Shown: positions 8,115 to 18,308, numbered from the stretch's first letter. The stretch: 64,000 nucleotides of DNA from Bacteroidales bacterium (GCA_028709785.1 JAQUTK010000012.1:30738-94737), one strand, 5' to 3'. Notes: a model not told the origin generated them from the sequence alone. Program-made: numbers and translations.

Positions 8115-9230
8115 TTAGTTCTTATTTTTTGGAAAAAGCTTCACAATTTCGTCTACGATACGTTCAGCCGAGTCTTTCTCTGCCAATCGGATTATATTTG
8201 AATGTAATTTGTTTAATTGTTTATCATCATTTATTATTTGATAAGCAAGATCTATCAATGTCTCTTCTGCCTCAGCATCTTTAACCAGCAAAGCCGCATC
8301 ATTGTTGACCAAAGCCATGGCATTCTTCGTCTGATGATCTTCTGCCACATTTGGAGAAGGAACAAGAATAGTAGGCTTGCCTAACAGGCACAATTCAGAA
8401 ATAGAGCTGGCACCTGCCCGTGATATTACGAGATCTGCAACCAGATAGGCAAGATCCATCCGGGCTATGAATGACATGACCTTCAGATTCTGACTTTTAC
8501 AAAAGAGTGACTTTTGCTGTGCTTTTTCAAAATAATACTTTCCGGTCTGCCACAATATCTGGACCTCTTCTGAGTCTATTTGTTTAAGTCTGGCCAGTAC
8601 TGATTTGTTAATTGTGCGCGCTCCAAGACTTCCTCCCATAATTAGAATCGTCTTCTTGCTTGGGTTCAATCCAAATGTCTCATACGCAAGCATCTTGTTC
8701 TGTTCGGAAGCAAGAAGTTCTTTTCTGACAGGATTACCGGTCAGTACAATCCGGTTGGCCGGAAAGTATTTTTCCATGCCCGGATAGGCAACACATATAG
8801 TAGAGGCTTTGGATGCAAGAATCTTATTTGTGATACCGGGAAATGAGTTTTGTTCCTGAATAAGAATGGGCACTTTATGTGAAGAAGCTGCTTTCATCAG
8901 GGGGCCGCTTGCGTATCCACCAACACCGACTGCTACATCCGGATGAAAAGAACGGACAATCCTTCTTGCCTTAAACAAACTGATCATCAGATTGAATAAA
9001 ACAGGAACATTCTTAAGTAAGTTGCTTCTGTCAAATCCTTGAACCGGAAGACCTATTATCTCATAACCGGCAGCCGGGACTTTTTCCATTTCCATACGTC
9101 CGAGGGCACCAACGAACCTGATCTCACTATCAGGATACCTGGCTTTAAATGCATTGGCTATTGCAATGGCCGGGAAGATATGCCCCCCTGTGCCTCCTCC
9201 GCTTACAATAATACGAATTCCTTTTTTCAT
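8115..9230 (-). CDS. murG: UDP-N-acetylglucosamine--LPS-type transferase MurG
   Basis: MurG is the membrane-associated GT28 glycosyltransferase that converts lipid I to lipid II. The N terminus has the acceptor loop SGGGTGGHIFPAIA, the middle has the GGSLGAR donor-site motif, and SRAGASSISEL plus the VAEDHQTKNA block form the UDP-GlcNAc pocket. I place the start at the ATG of MKKGIRIIV (9230). The frame is also open to an upstream ATG at 9263, which would add 11 residues and overlap ftsW by 20 bp. With the chosen start it has 371 residues, typical for the family, and lies 13 bp after ftsW. Confidence 0.95.
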   Translation of the reverse strand: MKKGIRIIVSGGGTGGHIFPAIAIANAFKARYPDSEIRFVGALGRMEMEKVPAAGYEIIGLPVQGFDRSNLLKNVPVLFNLMISLFKARRIVRSFHPDVAVGVGGYASGPLMKAASSHKVPILIQEQNSFPGITNKILASKASTICVAYPGMEKYFPANRIVLTGNPVRKELLASEQNKMLAYETFGLNPSKKTILIMGGSLGARTINKSVLARLKQIDSEEVQILWQTGKYYFEKAQQKSLFCKSQNLKVMSFIARMDLAYLVADLVISRAGASSISELCLLGKPTILVPSPNVAEDHQTKNAMALVNNDAALLVKDAEAEETLIDLAYQIINDDKQLNKLHSNIIRLAEKDSAERIVDEIVKLFPKNKN

Positions 9231-9243
9231 ACTATATTGACAT

Positions 9244-10464
9244 TTATATTTTCTCATTGACAAGTTTCACACCCGGAGGAGCTACTTCTTTGTCTTCTCC
9301 ACTGATCTCGTCACTAGAGGTTGTACGACTTATACTCAGGATAATACCAAAATAGACACAAGTCATAATTGTTGAAGTTCCACCCCGGCTTATCAAAGGC
9401 AAAGGCTGACCGGTAACCGGAAGCATGCTTACGGCTACACCCATATTTATTAATGCCTGCAGGACAATAACAAGCGTTGAACCCATTAGTAAAAAAGCGT
9501 AGAAGGAGCGACTGCAACGCCTTGCTAAAATACCGGCTCGAAACATCAAAATTAAATAAAGAGCCAATACAAAAGTACCTCCTATCAGTCCTGTTTCCTC
9601 AATTATGATCGCATAGATAAAATCAGAATAGGCCTGAGGCAAGAAATCTCTTTCCTGACTATTGCCAAGAAATTTTCCAAAGACCCCTCCTGTAGCTATC
9701 GCTATCTTAGAATGAGAGACCTGATAGTTGTCATCATTAAAAACAATCTTGGGATCAGTCTCGGGAGTGATTCCTTCAGAGTGGTTTGAAAGACGTTCAG
9801 TCCATGTCGGAAGCCGTCCAAGTAAAGGAGTATCTCTGGGTATTACCGGTGCCAATACAAACAGCAAAATCGCAAGAACAGCTCCAATAATTGAGGTCGT
9901 TATCGCCAGTTTGATTATCGGTATCCGCCCGATGAACATCATAATAAAGCTAATCATCCCCAACATACCTGCAGTAGAGAAATTTTCAGGAACAATCAGA
10001 CCACAGAAAAGAAATGTAATGATCAGAATAACCTTAAAGGTCAGGTTTATTGATTCTTTATCATCTTTCATGCGACTCAGCAAAAGTGCTATTGTTGTGA
10101 TTACAGCAAGTTTAGCAAGTTCAGATGGCTGAAACTGGATGCCACCTATACTCAACCAACGCGTTGCTTCATTCGCTTTCACTCCCAAAAAGGGTGTTAC
10201 TATCAGAAGGATAGCTGCAATAGGTATAAATAGCACGGGGATCATCCTGAAAAACTTAGGAGGAATAAAATGAATAGCGATAACAACTGCTGTTCCTATC
10301 ATCAGAAACATGAAATGACGTACAAAAGGACGCCAATATTCATGCAAGGAATTAGTCAATGTACTGGAAGCACTGAAGACTTCCAACATGGAGATCGTCA
10401 GAATAATAAGGTATATTGTCCAAATAACTCTGTCTCCTTTAATGATAGTTTTAAATATCCCCAT
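9244..10464 (-). CDS. ftsW: Lipid II polymerase FtsW (SEDS family)
   Basis: This 406-residue polytopic inner membrane protein of the FtsW/RodA/SpoVE family polymerises lipid II at the septum together with the class B PBP encoded three genes upstream. Many hydrophobic helices are visible. Conserved SEDS blocks include FQPSELAKL, the SHSKIAIATGG region, GLIGG and GQPLPLISRGGTS near the C terminus. The C-terminal tail after the last helix is about 30 residues and acidic. It sits between murD and murG as in other Bacteroidetes dcw clusters. RodA is less likely given the location. Confidence 0.95.
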   Translation of the reverse strand: MGIFKTIIKGDRVIWTIYLIILTISMLEVFSASSTLTNSLHEYWRPFVRHFMFLMIGTAVVIAIHFIPPKFFRMIPVLFIPIAAILLIVTPFLGVKANEATRWLSIGGIQFQPSELAKLAVITTIALLLSRMKDDKESINLTFKVILIITFLFCGLIVPENFSTAGMLGMISFIMMFIGRIPIIKLAITTSIIGAVLAILLFVLAPVIPRDTPLLGRLPTWTERLSNHSEGITPETDPKIVFNDDNYQVSHSKIAIATGGVFGKFLGNSQERDFLPQAYSDFIYAIIIEETGLIGGTFVLALYLILMFRAGILARRCSRSFYAFLLMGSTLVIVLQALINMGVAVSMLPVTGQPLPLISRGGTSTIMTCVYFGIILSISRTTSSDEISGEDKEVAPPGVKLVNEKI

Positions 10465-10471
10465 CTGTCAT

Positions 10472-11806
10472 TTATAGTTTTAAAACGCATTCTTTAAATT
10501 GTTCGCCGCGATCTTCGTAGTTTTTAAACAAGTCAAAGCTTGCGCAACAAGGTGAAAGAAGCACGGTATCTCCCTTGTGAGCGACTAAGTATGCTTTGTC
10601 TACGGCATCGTTCATCGAGTTTGCATCTAAAATCGCAGGAACTTTTCCGTCAAAGAACGAATGAAGCTTACTATTGTCAACACCTAAACATATAATTGTG
10701 TGGACTTTTTGTTTCACGAGATTCTCTATTTCAGTATAATCATTGCCCTTGTCTTTTCCTCCAAGAATAAGGACTACAGGAGTCTGCATACTTTCAAGAG
10801 CGTACCAGCAAGAATTCACGTTCGTTGCTTTAGAATCATTGACGTAGCGGACACCCCTCACAGTTGCGACATACTTTAATCGATGCTCTACCCCCTGAAA
10901 GGTTTTCAGCGCTTTCCGAATATCATTCTTTCTTATATTCACCAAATTAGCAGAGATTCCTGCTGCCAAGGAATTGTAAAGATTATGCGTACCGGTAAGA
11001 GCCAATTCTTCCCTTGCCATTACAAGGGCCTCATCTGACAGATCGATAATAAAATTATCATCGTCTGTATAGGCAATCACATCCTTTGCTTTATTTTCGG
11101 CAAACGGGTATAATTTTGCGTGAAGTTTATGTTTTTGTAACTCTTTGGTTATAATTGGGTCATCATTCCAGAAAATAAATGCATCATCATGCGTTTGATT
11201 TTGAGTAATTCTAAATTTGGCATCGATATAATTTTGCATCTCATATCCGTATCTATCCAGGTGGTCAGGAGTTATATTGAGAAGAATTGCGATATCTGCT
11301 TTAAAATTATACATATTATCCAATTGAAAGCTACTTAACTCTATGACATAACAGTCAAAGTTCTCCGTCGCTACCTGAAAAGCAAGACTCTTTCCAACAT
11401 TACCTGCCAAACCAACATTTAATCCGGCATCCTTTAAAATATGATAGGTAAGAAGCGTTGTCGTTGTTTTACCGTTACTTCCTGTGATGCAGATCATTTT
11501 TGCTTTCGTATATCTTCCTGCAAATTCAATTTCTGAAATGATTGGTATATGCTTTTCTGTGATCTTCTGAACAATCGGAGCTTTGTCAGGAATACCCGGA
11601 CTTTTGATTACCTCACTCGCATTCAGGATCATAGCTTCAGTATGTTGTTTTTCTTCCCAAGCAATTGAATATGAGTCAAGGATATCTTTCTGGGACTGCT
11701 GAATGGCTGAGAAGTCTGAAACAAAGACATCAAAGCCTTTTACTTTTGCCAAGACAGCAGCTCCGGTTCCACTTTCACCCGCACCTAATACAACAATTCT
11801 TTCCAT
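10472..11806 (-). CDS. murD: UDP-N-acetylmuramoyl-L-alanine--D-glutamate ligase MurD
   Basis: MurD is the cytoplasmic ATP-dependent ligase that adds D-Glu to UDP-MurNAc-L-Ala. It has 444 residues. The N-terminal Rossmann loop VLGAGESGTGAAVLA, the P-loop ITGSNGKTTTT, the ITPDHLDRYG central motif, the VEHRLKYV start of domain 3 and the GGKDKGNDY segment are all present. The C-terminal LLSPCCASFDLFKNYEDRG motif is characteristic of MurD. It follows mraY by 1 bp and precedes ftsW by 7 bp, so translation is probably coupled. Confidence 0.97.
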   Translation of the reverse strand: MERIVVLGAGESGTGAAVLAKVKGFDVFVSDFSAIQQSQKDILDSYSIAWEEKQHTEAMILNASEVIKSPGIPDKAPIVQKITEKHIPIISEIEFAGRYTKAKMICITGSNGKTTTTLLTYHILKDAGLNVGLAGNVGKSLAFQVATENFDCYVIELSSFQLDNMYNFKADIAILLNITPDHLDRYGYEMQNYIDAKFRITQNQTHDDAFIFWNDDPIITKELQKHKLHAKLYPFAENKAKDVIAYTDDDNFIIDLSDEALVMAREELALTGTHNLYNSLAAGISANLVNIRKNDIRKALKTFQGVEHRLKYVATVRGVRYVNDSKATNVNSCWYALESMQTPVVLILGGKDKGNDYTEIENLVKQKVHTIICLGVDNSKLHSFFDGKVPAILDANSMNDAVDKAYLVAHKGDTVLLSPCCASFDLFKNYEDRGEQFKECVLKL

Positions 11807-11807
11807 T

Positions 11808-13064
11808 TTATCTGACTTTTAGAGTAATAATAGTAATAGCAGCCAAAATAATTGACACGATCCAAAAACGAACAACAATCTTTGATTCTGGAATGGGGCG
11901 GATCGGGAACTGAAGTAGCGCATCAATCCCGGCATTGCCTGCTTTCTGAAAATGATGGTGAATAGGGCTCATTTTAAAGATACGTTTCCCAACACCCAAT
12001 CTTTTCTTTGTAAATTTGAAATATGAGACCTGGATTAAAACGGATAGACTCTCGACAAAGAACATACCGCATAAAATTGGTACCAGTAATTCTTTGTGAA
12101 TAATCATAGCAAAAACGCCAATAATTCCCCCTAAGGTCAAGCTTCCGGTATCACCCATAAACACTTGAGCCGGAAAAGAGTTGAACCAGAGGAATCCAAT
12201 GGTCGCTCCTGTAAAGGCACTAATGAAAACTACCAGCTCTTCAGTCCCCGGAATAAACATGATATTCAGATAGGAGGCATACGTAACGTGACTTGACACA
12301 TAAGCCAAAATACCCAATGCAATACCTATTATTGCTGAAATACCAGTAGCCAGTCCGTCTAATCCGTCTGTAAGATTCGCGCCATTTGACACAGCTGTCA
12401 CAACAATAATTGTCACTAATACAAATAGTATCCAGCCACCTATTTCCGCATAATCACCCAGCCATTTGGTGAAGTCAGCATAATCCAGATTGTTATTTTT
12501 AAAGAAAGGAATTGTCGTTTTGGTTGATTTGACATGTTCAGGACTATGCACTGTTTCAATGTTATCTCCTTTTTTTATTTGAGTATTTTCTCTGATAACA
12601 GCACTTGGGCTCAAATACAGAATCATTCCTATGATCAAACCAAGACCGACCTGTCCGACTATTTTAGTCCTTGCTTTCATACCCTCTTTATGCTTTTTGA
12701 AGACTTTTATGTAATCATCCATAAAACCGATACCCCCCATCCAAAGAGTTGTAATAATCATTAGAGCCATATAGATATTATCCAGTCGGCCGAAGAGTAA
12801 TACAGGAACAAGTATTGATATAATAATAATCACTCCACCCATTGTCGGAGTTCCTTTTTTGCTAAGCTGCCCTTCAAGACCCAAATCCCGGATTACTTCG
12901 CCGACCTGTTTCAGCTGCAATCGGTCAATGATTCTTTTACCGATCACTGTTGCCATAAACATGGCGATAATAAAAGATAATATGGACCGAAAAGAGATAT
13001 ATTTGAACATACCACTTCCCGGGATGTCATATTGATCCAAAAAGCTAAACAAATAATATAGCAT
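11808..13064 (-). CDS. mraY: Phospho-N-acetylmuramoyl-pentapeptide-transferase MraY
   Basis: MraY is the polytopic inner-membrane enzyme that transfers phospho-MurNAc-pentapeptide to undecaprenyl phosphate, forming lipid I. Its 418 residues exceed the roughly 360 of E. coli because of an extra hydrophilic loop (around RENTQIKKGDNIETVHSPEH), common in Bacteroidetes MraY. The catalytic GFMDDYIKVFKKHKEGM region, the NLTDGLDGLA loop, MGDTGSLTLGG and the HHHFQ motif near the C terminus are intact. It starts 7 bp after murE. Confidence 0.97.
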   Translation of the reverse strand: MLYYLFSFLDQYDIPGSGMFKYISFRSILSFIIAMFMATVIGKRIIDRLQLKQVGEVIRDLGLEGQLSKKGTPTMGGVIIIISILVPVLLFGRLDNIYMALMIITTLWMGGIGFMDDYIKVFKKHKEGMKARTKIVGQVGLGLIIGMILYLSPSAVIRENTQIKKGDNIETVHSPEHVKSTKTTIPFFKNNNLDYADFTKWLGDYAEIGGWILFVLVTIIVVTAVSNGANLTDGLDGLATGISAIIGIALGILAYVSSHVTYASYLNIMFIPGTEELVVFISAFTGATIGFLWFNSFPAQVFMGDTGSLTLGGIIGVFAMIIHKELLVPILCGMFFVESLSVLIQVSYFKFTKKRLGVGKRIFKMSPIHHHFQKAGNAGIDALLQFPIRPIPESKIVVRFWIVSIILAAITIITLKVR

Positions 13065-13071
13065 AGATTAT

Positions 13072-14535
13072 CTACTGAATTTCATTATTAAATAATTTCC
13101 CAACAACCTCTTTATCATCAAAATGATGTTTTACGCCCTTGATTTCCTGGTAATTTTCGTGCCCTTTTCCTGCAATTAATATCACATCACCTTTTTTTGC
13201 GAGCATACATGCTGTTTTAATTGCCTGTTCACGGTCTTGTATCACAAGCGTTTTTTTCTTCTGCTCATCTGAAAGTCCTTCAAGCATATCCTTAAGAATA
13301 TCTTCAGGTTCTTCGAAACGAGGGTTATCAGAGGTAAGAATTACCTGATCACTTCCTTTTACTGCTTCTTTAGCCATGATGGGGCGTTTACCTTTATCTC
13401 TATTCCCTCCTGCACCAACAACTGTGATAATTTTCCCATTACCTTCAACTACTTCATGAATCGCCTGCAACACGTTGACCAAAGCGTCAGGGGTATGCGC
13501 ATAATCAACAATAGCAGTCACACCTTCTTTGGAGTGAATAGTCTCGAATCTGCCTGCTACAGGATGAAGATCACTCAAAGCGACCAATACCTCATCAGGC
13601 TGTTGTCCCAGCAAAATGGCTGTCCCATATATCGCAAGTAAGTTTGAAGCATTAAATCTCCCGATAAATTGCACATGAGCTTCCTTTCCATTAATCTGAA
13701 GTGACATCCCATTTAAATACTTCTCGAGAATCTTCCCTTTAAAGTCGGCCAATGTCAATAGTGAATAGGAATATTTTTTCGCGGAGGTATTTTGGAGCAT
13801 GACAAGTCCGGTCTTATCATCCAGATTTGTCAAAGCGAAAGCCTGGCCTGGCAACATATCAAAGAACAACTTTTTTGCTTTTAAGTAAGCATCAACGGTT
13901 AAATGATAATCCAAATGATCGCGGGTCAGATTTGTAAAGATGCCTCCGGCAAAGTGCAATCCGAAAATTCTTTTCTGAACAACCGCATGCGAACTTACCT
14001 CCATAAACGCGTATTGACAACCTATTTCAACCATCTTCGCCAAAAGCTCATTGATTGTGATGGGATCCGGAGTTGTGTTGGCAGTTGGAAACTGCTCTTC
14101 TTCCACCATATTACAGACAGTTGAAAGCAATCCGGATTTGTATCCCAGCTTGCGAAAAAGATTATATAAGGTCGTTGCGATTGTCGTCTTACCATTTGTA
14201 CCGGTAACACCAGTCAGGATAATATTGCGCGAAGGATAACCAAACCATGCCGAAGCAATAGCTCCTAATGATTCAGCACTGTCTTTTACCTGGACATAGG
14301 TAATCCCTTCTTTTGCAGATCCCTCAGGAATGTATTCGCAGACAACGGCTTTGCACCCCTTTTCTATGGCAGAAGCTACGAAATCATGCCCATTAGAAGT
14401 TGTTCCGTTAACTGCTATGAACAACGAACCCTGACCCACCTTTCGAGAATCAAATCCAATAGAAGAAATCTCTGTATCCTGTGGACCTTTTACATCTAAG
14501 AAGCTTACTTCTGTCAATAAATCTTTTAGTAGCAT
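13072..14535 (-). CDS. murE: UDP-MurNAc-L-Ala-D-Glu--meso-diaminopimelate ligase MurE
   Basis: MurE is the cytoplasmic ligase that adds the third peptide residue. It has 487 residues. The P-loop is [13 protein letters not shown], the carbamylated-lysine region follows LTRDHLDYH, and the C-terminal domain contains [13 protein letters not shown]. The DNPR motif is the signature of meso-diaminopimelate-specific MurE, so the wall peptide is predicted to carry meso-DAP. The neighbours are the PBP gene (9 bp upstream) and mraY. Confidence 0.97.
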   Translation of the reverse strand: MLLKDLLTEVSFLDVKGPQDTEISSIGFDSRKVGQGSLFIAVNGTTSNGHDFVASAIEKGCKAVVCEYIPEGSAKEGITYVQVKDSAESLGAIASAWFGYPSRNIILTGVTGTNGKTTIATTLYNLFRKLGYKSGLLSTVCNMVEEEQFPTANTTPDPITINELLAKMVEIGCQYAFMEVSSHAVVQKRIFGLHFAGGIFTNLTRDHLDYHLTVDAYLKAKKLFFDMLPGQAFALTNLDDKTGLVMLQNTSAKKYSYSLLTLADFKGKILEKYLNGMSLQINGKEAHVQFIGRFNASNLLAIYGTAILLGQQPDEVLVALSDLHPVAGRFETIHSKEGVTAIVDYAHTPDALVNVLQAIHEVVEGNGKIITVVGAGGNRDKGKRPIMAKEAVKGSDQVILTSDNPRFEEPEDILKDMLEGLSDEQKKKTLVIQDREQAIKTACMLAKKGDVILIAGKGHENYQEIKGVKHHFDDKEVVGKLFNNEIQ

Positions 14536-14544
14536 AAATACGCT

Positions 14545-16668
14545 CTATTTTAGTGATAAACTAATTGTTGTACCTTTATTAATAATTGATCCACTTTGAA
14601 TAGACTGTTTGTACACAGCCCCCATCCCATTAATATTGACGTTCAATCCCGATTTCTCCAGTAAAAAAACCGCATCCTTCGCACTCATACCAATCACATT
14701 TGGGACAAGCCTGTCCACAGTCTTTACATCCGTTAGCTCCGGACCATCTTCTTTGTTAAATTTGACTTTTGTCCATTCAGAATGGTCACCTTCACTCTCT
14801 GCATATCCAATATTCAACTTCTTTAATGCAGATACAACCTCTTTATACAGACCTCCTTTAATTGATGGAGCATTAACCATATTTGAATCAACTTTTATCT
14901 CATCAGGTTTACGGAATAGCGCTCTTGCATACGTCTGTTCGGCTATCTTTTTAACGACAACACCAGACATTCCTCCTCCTGACGGATATCCGATACGGGG
15001 AGCCCGGATTTGACAAATACAGGTATATGCAGGTTTATCTGAAGGGAAATAACCACAGAAAGTAACCTGATGACTTTTTCCTCCGGCTGTATAACCAAGA
15101 GCTCCTTGAGAAATTTGTGCAGTACCTGTTTTCCCGGCTATCTTGACAAAGTCAGAATGCACCTCTTTAGCGGTACCACTATCCACAACACATTCCAACA
15201 TTTTTTGAATCTCTTTCAACACACGATCAGAACAGATGGAGGAGTTTATTGTTTCAGTATCAAATTCTGCAATTGTTTCGCCCTCTTTTTTGACACTTTC
15301 AAGAAAATAAGGGCGTATCATTTTCCCATCATTAGCGATGGCATTAAAGAAAGCCAAAGTATAAATCGGCGGAATATTCACTTCATAACCAATAGACATC
15401 CAGGGTAAAGCTGTCGCAGACCAGTTTGTTTTATTGGGATAACGTATTTTGGGTTTACCGGCTCCCGGAATTTCTATATTCATCACCTTATTAAGTCCTA
15501 TCCTGTATAATCCGTCGACAAATTTACCGGGATTATCATGATAATTCTTGTTTATGATTTTTGAGACGCCAATGTTGGAAGAAAACCAGATAGCCTTTGC
15601 GGCAGTGATCGTTCCATATCCTCCTTTATTGGCATTATGGTCTTTCATGACTGAACCATAGATTGGCCAAAGTCCATTACCCGTTTCAACAGAATCCGTC
15701 GGCTGTGCAACTCCATCCTCTAAAGCAACCATCATTGATGCAACTTTAAATGTGGATCCAGGTTCTCCCTCATCCGCTACCGCGCGATTTTTCACTTCTT
15801 CATAGATCCCGGTATCTACTCTATCCATATTGACGCAAGCTTTCACTTTTCCTGTTTTTACCTCCATAAGAACAGCTACGCCTGATTGTGCATCGGTTTG
15901 AACAAGCATATCAACCAGAGCTTTTTCGGCAATATCTTGTAAGCCCACGTCTATTGTAGAGACAATATCCAATCCGTTTTCCGGTTCGATCACATTCACA
16001 TTTTCCCATCTTCCCTTTACTCTCATTCGGGTCGACTTCCCCACCTTTCCTATCAGTAAAGAGTCAAAAGATAGTTCCAATCCATTCTTACCAATTCGAT
16101 TTCCTTCTCCTCTTTGGTCATCCCCATAAATATCACCTATAGTCCGTGAAGCGAGTGAACCAAAAGGCTTAACCCGTTGAACCATTCGTTTACAACTTAA
16201 ATTCCAACCGAATCGTAAATACGGAGCTTTACATACCGCCTTGAATTGAAGGTAGGAGATTTTCGAGCGGCAAAGAGGAAGCATTGTAGTCTTACCATAA
16301 TTATTCAGTATATACCGTCTATAATCCGCAGCACTACGTTCTTTCAACACATTTGAGAGTACTTTCGACAATGAATCAATCTGAGCGCGTAATGTATCCA
16401 GCTTCATGCCATTTGCCTTCATGTCCATATACACATAATACAAAGGTACACTACTGGCCATTAGCTGACCATCACTCGAATAGATATTACCTCGTTCCGG
16501 TTTAACGACTATATCTTCCTTTTTTAAAGTTTCCGCATATTTCCTCCACATACTACCTTCAACAAAGACTGTCTTGGCTGCAAAAAAAAGAATACAAAAG
16601 GCTATGGCAAATACAATACCTACCACCAACATATATTTATTCAATATGGTTTTTTTGTCAATTGCCAT
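14545..16668 (-). CDS. ftsI: Class B penicillin-binding protein (FtsI/PBP3 type) with PASTA domain
   Basis: This septal DD-transpeptidase has 707 residues. It has a short cytoplasmic end, a membrane anchor at about 13-31, a dimerisation region containing VKPERGNIYSSDG, and a transpeptidase domain with active-site STFK (Ser305-Lys308), SSN (363-365) and KTGT (513-516). All three catalytic motifs are intact. The last ~60 residues (RLVPNVIGMSAKDAVFLL and onward) form a PASTA domain; the preceding 60 residues look like a second, degenerate one. PASTA domains are typical of Gram-positive division PBPs but are also found in Bacteroidetes. It lies 9 bp downstream of the ftsL-like gene and should act with FtsW. 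Confidence 0.95.
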   Translation of the reverse strand: MAIDKKTILNKYMLVVGIVFAIAFCILFFAAKTVFVEGSMWRKYAETLKKEDIVVKPERGNIYSSDGQLMASSVPLYYVYMDMKANGMKLDTLRAQIDSLSKVLSNVLKERSAADYRRYILNNYGKTTMLPLCRSKISYLQFKAVCKAPYLRFGWNLSCKRMVQRVKPFGSLASRTIGDIYGDDQRGEGNRIGKNGLELSFDSLLIGKVGKSTRMRVKGRWENVNVIEPENGLDIVSTIDVGLQDIAEKALVDMLVQTDAQSGVAVLMEVKTGKVKACVNMDRVDTGIYEEVKNRAVADEGEPGSTFKVASMMVALEDGVAQPTDSVETGNGLWPIYGSVMKDHNANKGGYGTITAAKAIWFSSNIGVSKIINKNYHDNPGKFVDGLYRIGLNKVMNIEIPGAGKPKIRYPNKTNWSATALPWMSIGYEVNIPPIYTLAFFNAIANDGKMIRPYFLESVKKEGETIAEFDTETINSSICSDRVLKEIQKMLECVVDSGTAKEVHSDFVKIAGKTGTAQISQGALGYTAGGKSHQVTFCGYFPSDKPAYTCICQIRAPRIGYPSGGGMSGVVVKKIAEQTYARALFRKPDEIKVDSNMVNAPSIKGGLYKEVVSALKKLNIGYAESEGDHSEWTKVKFNKEDGPELTDVKTVDRLVPNVIGMSAKDAVFLLEKSGLNVNINGMGAVYKQSIQSGSIINKGTTISLSLK

Positions 16669-16677
16669 TCAGATTCT

Positions 16678-16995
16678 TTATTTTGAGATTACAATCGGGG
16701 GAGTTTGTGAGGCCTCCAGTTCAACGCCTCTTTCACTGATTATTTTTTGGATCTTTGACTGCTTACTTTCGCTCATTAAGTCGCAGGAACGAATCAGAGA
16801 CTCGAACTTTGCATCAGAGAGCTCTCTTTTCAGCTTGTTGATATCTGAAATTTTCTGTAAGCAAGAGTAGCGATTGCTTATATAAAAGAATGCCATGATT
16901 ACAACAAGCAGAATCAGCTTCCATTGCCGTACCAACACTTCACTGGTCAGAAACTCTCCTCCCAATATCTCGTCTTTGATTACTTTTATTTTCAT
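16678..16995 (-). CDS. ftsL: FtsL-like cell division protein
   Basis: A small 105-residue bitopic protein: about 25 cytoplasmic residues, one strong membrane helix (LILLVVIMAFFYISN) and a periplasmic heptad-like helix (LQKISDINKLKRELSDAKFE). This is the architecture of FtsL/FtsB division scaffolds. Primary sequence is poorly conserved in the family, so the call rests on topology and on position between rsmH and the division PBP. Stop and start spacings to both neighbours are under 10 bp. Confidence 0.85.
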   Translation of the reverse strand: MKIKVIKDEILGGEFLTSEVLVRQWKLILLVVIMAFFYISNRYSCLQKISDINKLKRELSDAKFESLIRSCDLMSESKQSKIQKIISERGVELEASQTPPIVISK

Positions 16996-17001
16996 GGTTG
17001 A

Positions 17002-17946
17002 TTATTTTTTTTCCGCAATTCTCAATTTTGCACTTCTCGCTCTTGGATTACGGGCACACTCTTCGTCATCCGGCACTATCACCTTGTTGTTGATAAGTCG
17101 GAACGGCGATTGAATATTTCCAAAAAAGTCCTTTTCAACATCACCTTGCGCATTGCCTGATTTCAGAAAGTTTTTCACAAGCCGGTCTTCTAATGAATGA
17201 TAGCTTATAATGACAAGTCTGCCGTTTGGTTTCAAAAGCTGCTCAGCCTGTTTAAGCAATCGGATCAAAGCATCCATTTCACCATTTACCTCAATTCGTA
17301 AAGCCTGAAATGCTTGAGCAAGATTCTTTTTTTCCTGATCCCGGTTTGTTAAGGGACGAAGAATCTCCAAGAAGTCAGCAATTGTTTCAAACTTTTTGTT
17401 TCCCCTTCTTCGCACAACTTCCGCGGCAATTTTTCGGGAATTCTTCAATTCTCCATATAAATAAAACACACTGGCAAGTTCTTCTTCCGGATATTCGTTC
17501 AGAACATCAGCAGCAGTCTGACCGGCACGTTTATTCATCCGCATATCCAAAGCTCCTTCAAAGCGGAAAGAAAAGCCACGGGAAGGATCGTCGAAGTGAT
17601 GCGAAGAAACACCAAGATCAGCTAACAATCCATCAATAGCCTCCACCTTATGATAATGCATGAAATTGGACAAATAGCGAAAATTTCCCCGAATAAATGT
17701 GAATCGTTTGTCTTTTGGGCAATTCTTCTCGGCATCTTCATCCTGATCAAAGGCATACAAAGAGCCCCCCTTATCTAATCTGGAAAGTATTTCCCTGGAA
17801 TGCCCACCACCACCAAATGTAACATCCACATAAGTGCCTTCCTTATGGATATTCAAACCTTCCATGCATTGCGGAAGAAGCGCCGGAATATGATATTCTC
17901 GCCTGAGTAATGATTCGTTCACAATAGTAGGATATTCAAAATACAC
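17002..17946 (-). CDS. rsmH: 16S rRNA (cytosine(1402)-N(4))-methyltransferase RsmH
   Basis: RsmH (MraW) N4-methylates C1402 in the ribosomal P site, using S-adenosylmethionine. It has 314 residues. HIPALLPQCMEGL opens the domain, the SAM loop is DVTFGGGGHSREIL, and DGLLADLGVSSHHFDDPSRGFSF is the family's signature region. The C-terminal NPRARSAKLRIAEK block is also standard. It is the first gene of the dcw transcript here, since mraZ is absent upstream. An RsmI-like methyltransferase, which would modify the same nucleotide on its 2'-OH, is encoded at 41643-42350. Confidence 0.97.
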   Translation of the reverse strand: MYFEYPTIVNESLLRREYHIPALLPQCMEGLNIHKEGTYVDVTFGGGGHSREILSRLDKGGSLYAFDQDEDAEKNCPKDKRFTFIRGNFRYLSNFMHYHKVEAIDGLLADLGVSSHHFDDPSRGFSFRFEGALDMRMNKRAGQTAADVLNEYPEEELASVFYLYGELKNSRKIAAEVVRRRGNKKFETIADFLEILRPLTNRDQEKKNLAQAFQALRIEVNGEMDALIRLLKQAEQLLKPNGRLVIISYHSLEDRLVKNFLKSGNAQGDVEKDFFGNIQSPFRLINNKVIVPDDEECARNPRARSAKLRIAEKK

Positions 17947-17975
17947 TCTTTTTTCACCGTGAAAAAGATATAATG

Positions 17976-17983
17976 CAAAAATA
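17976..17983 (-). promoter_or_regulatory. Candidate -7 box for rsmH and the dcw transcript
   Basis: Minus-strand TATTTTTG followed by C matches TAnnTTTG(Y). It would place the start site about 20-25 nt before the rsmH ATG. No convincing TTTG lies 19-20 nt upstream. A second box, TAGTTTTG, lies at 18090-18097. Confidence 0.4.
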
Positions 17984-18217
17984 CAATATATTCCATTTTC
18001 TCGTATATGTTTGCATTAGTTTTATTTAAAAACTTATCAACAGCTTCTTTCTTTCGAATAACATACATCATACTTTCAAAAAACGCACACCAAAACTATT
18101 GTTGTAAAAAGGTGATACACCCTTGTTTTAAATGCAATCAGTGTTTTCACAATTTCCACTGCTTTCTTAATTAATGAAGCGTGACATTATTTTTAGAATC
18201 ATTTGTCACATATAGAG

Positions 18218-18257
18218 ATAGTCCGGGACTATAATCGGATTAAAGGTAAATTTACCT
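18218..18257. repeat. Two adjacent palindromes upstream of the acyltransferase operon
   Basis: Bases 18218-18232 read atagtccgggactat (15 nt, symmetric about the central g). Bases 18244-18257 read aggtaaatttacct (perfect 14-nt palindrome). Both lie 40-80 bp upstream of the plus-strand -7 box. They look like operator sites, but no regulator can be named. Confidence 0.4.
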
Positions 18258-18300
18258 GTTATTTATTAGTGAGTTTAAGATGATAAGTCGAATTTTGGTG

Positions 18301-18308
18301 TAAATTTG
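18301..18308 (+). promoter_or_regulatory. Candidate -7 box for the PlsC-like/GNAT acyltransferase operon
   Basis: TAAATTTG followed by C matches the TAnnTTTG consensus. It ends 17 nt before the ATG at 18326, leaving a very short leader. The -33 position has only TTTA (18274-18277), so support is partial. Confidence 0.5.

Noticed and set aside
18181..18209. gtgaca...tgtcac inverted repeat as a CRP/FNR-type site
   Set aside because: The arms are only 6 bp with a 17-nt spacer and do not match a known consensus.
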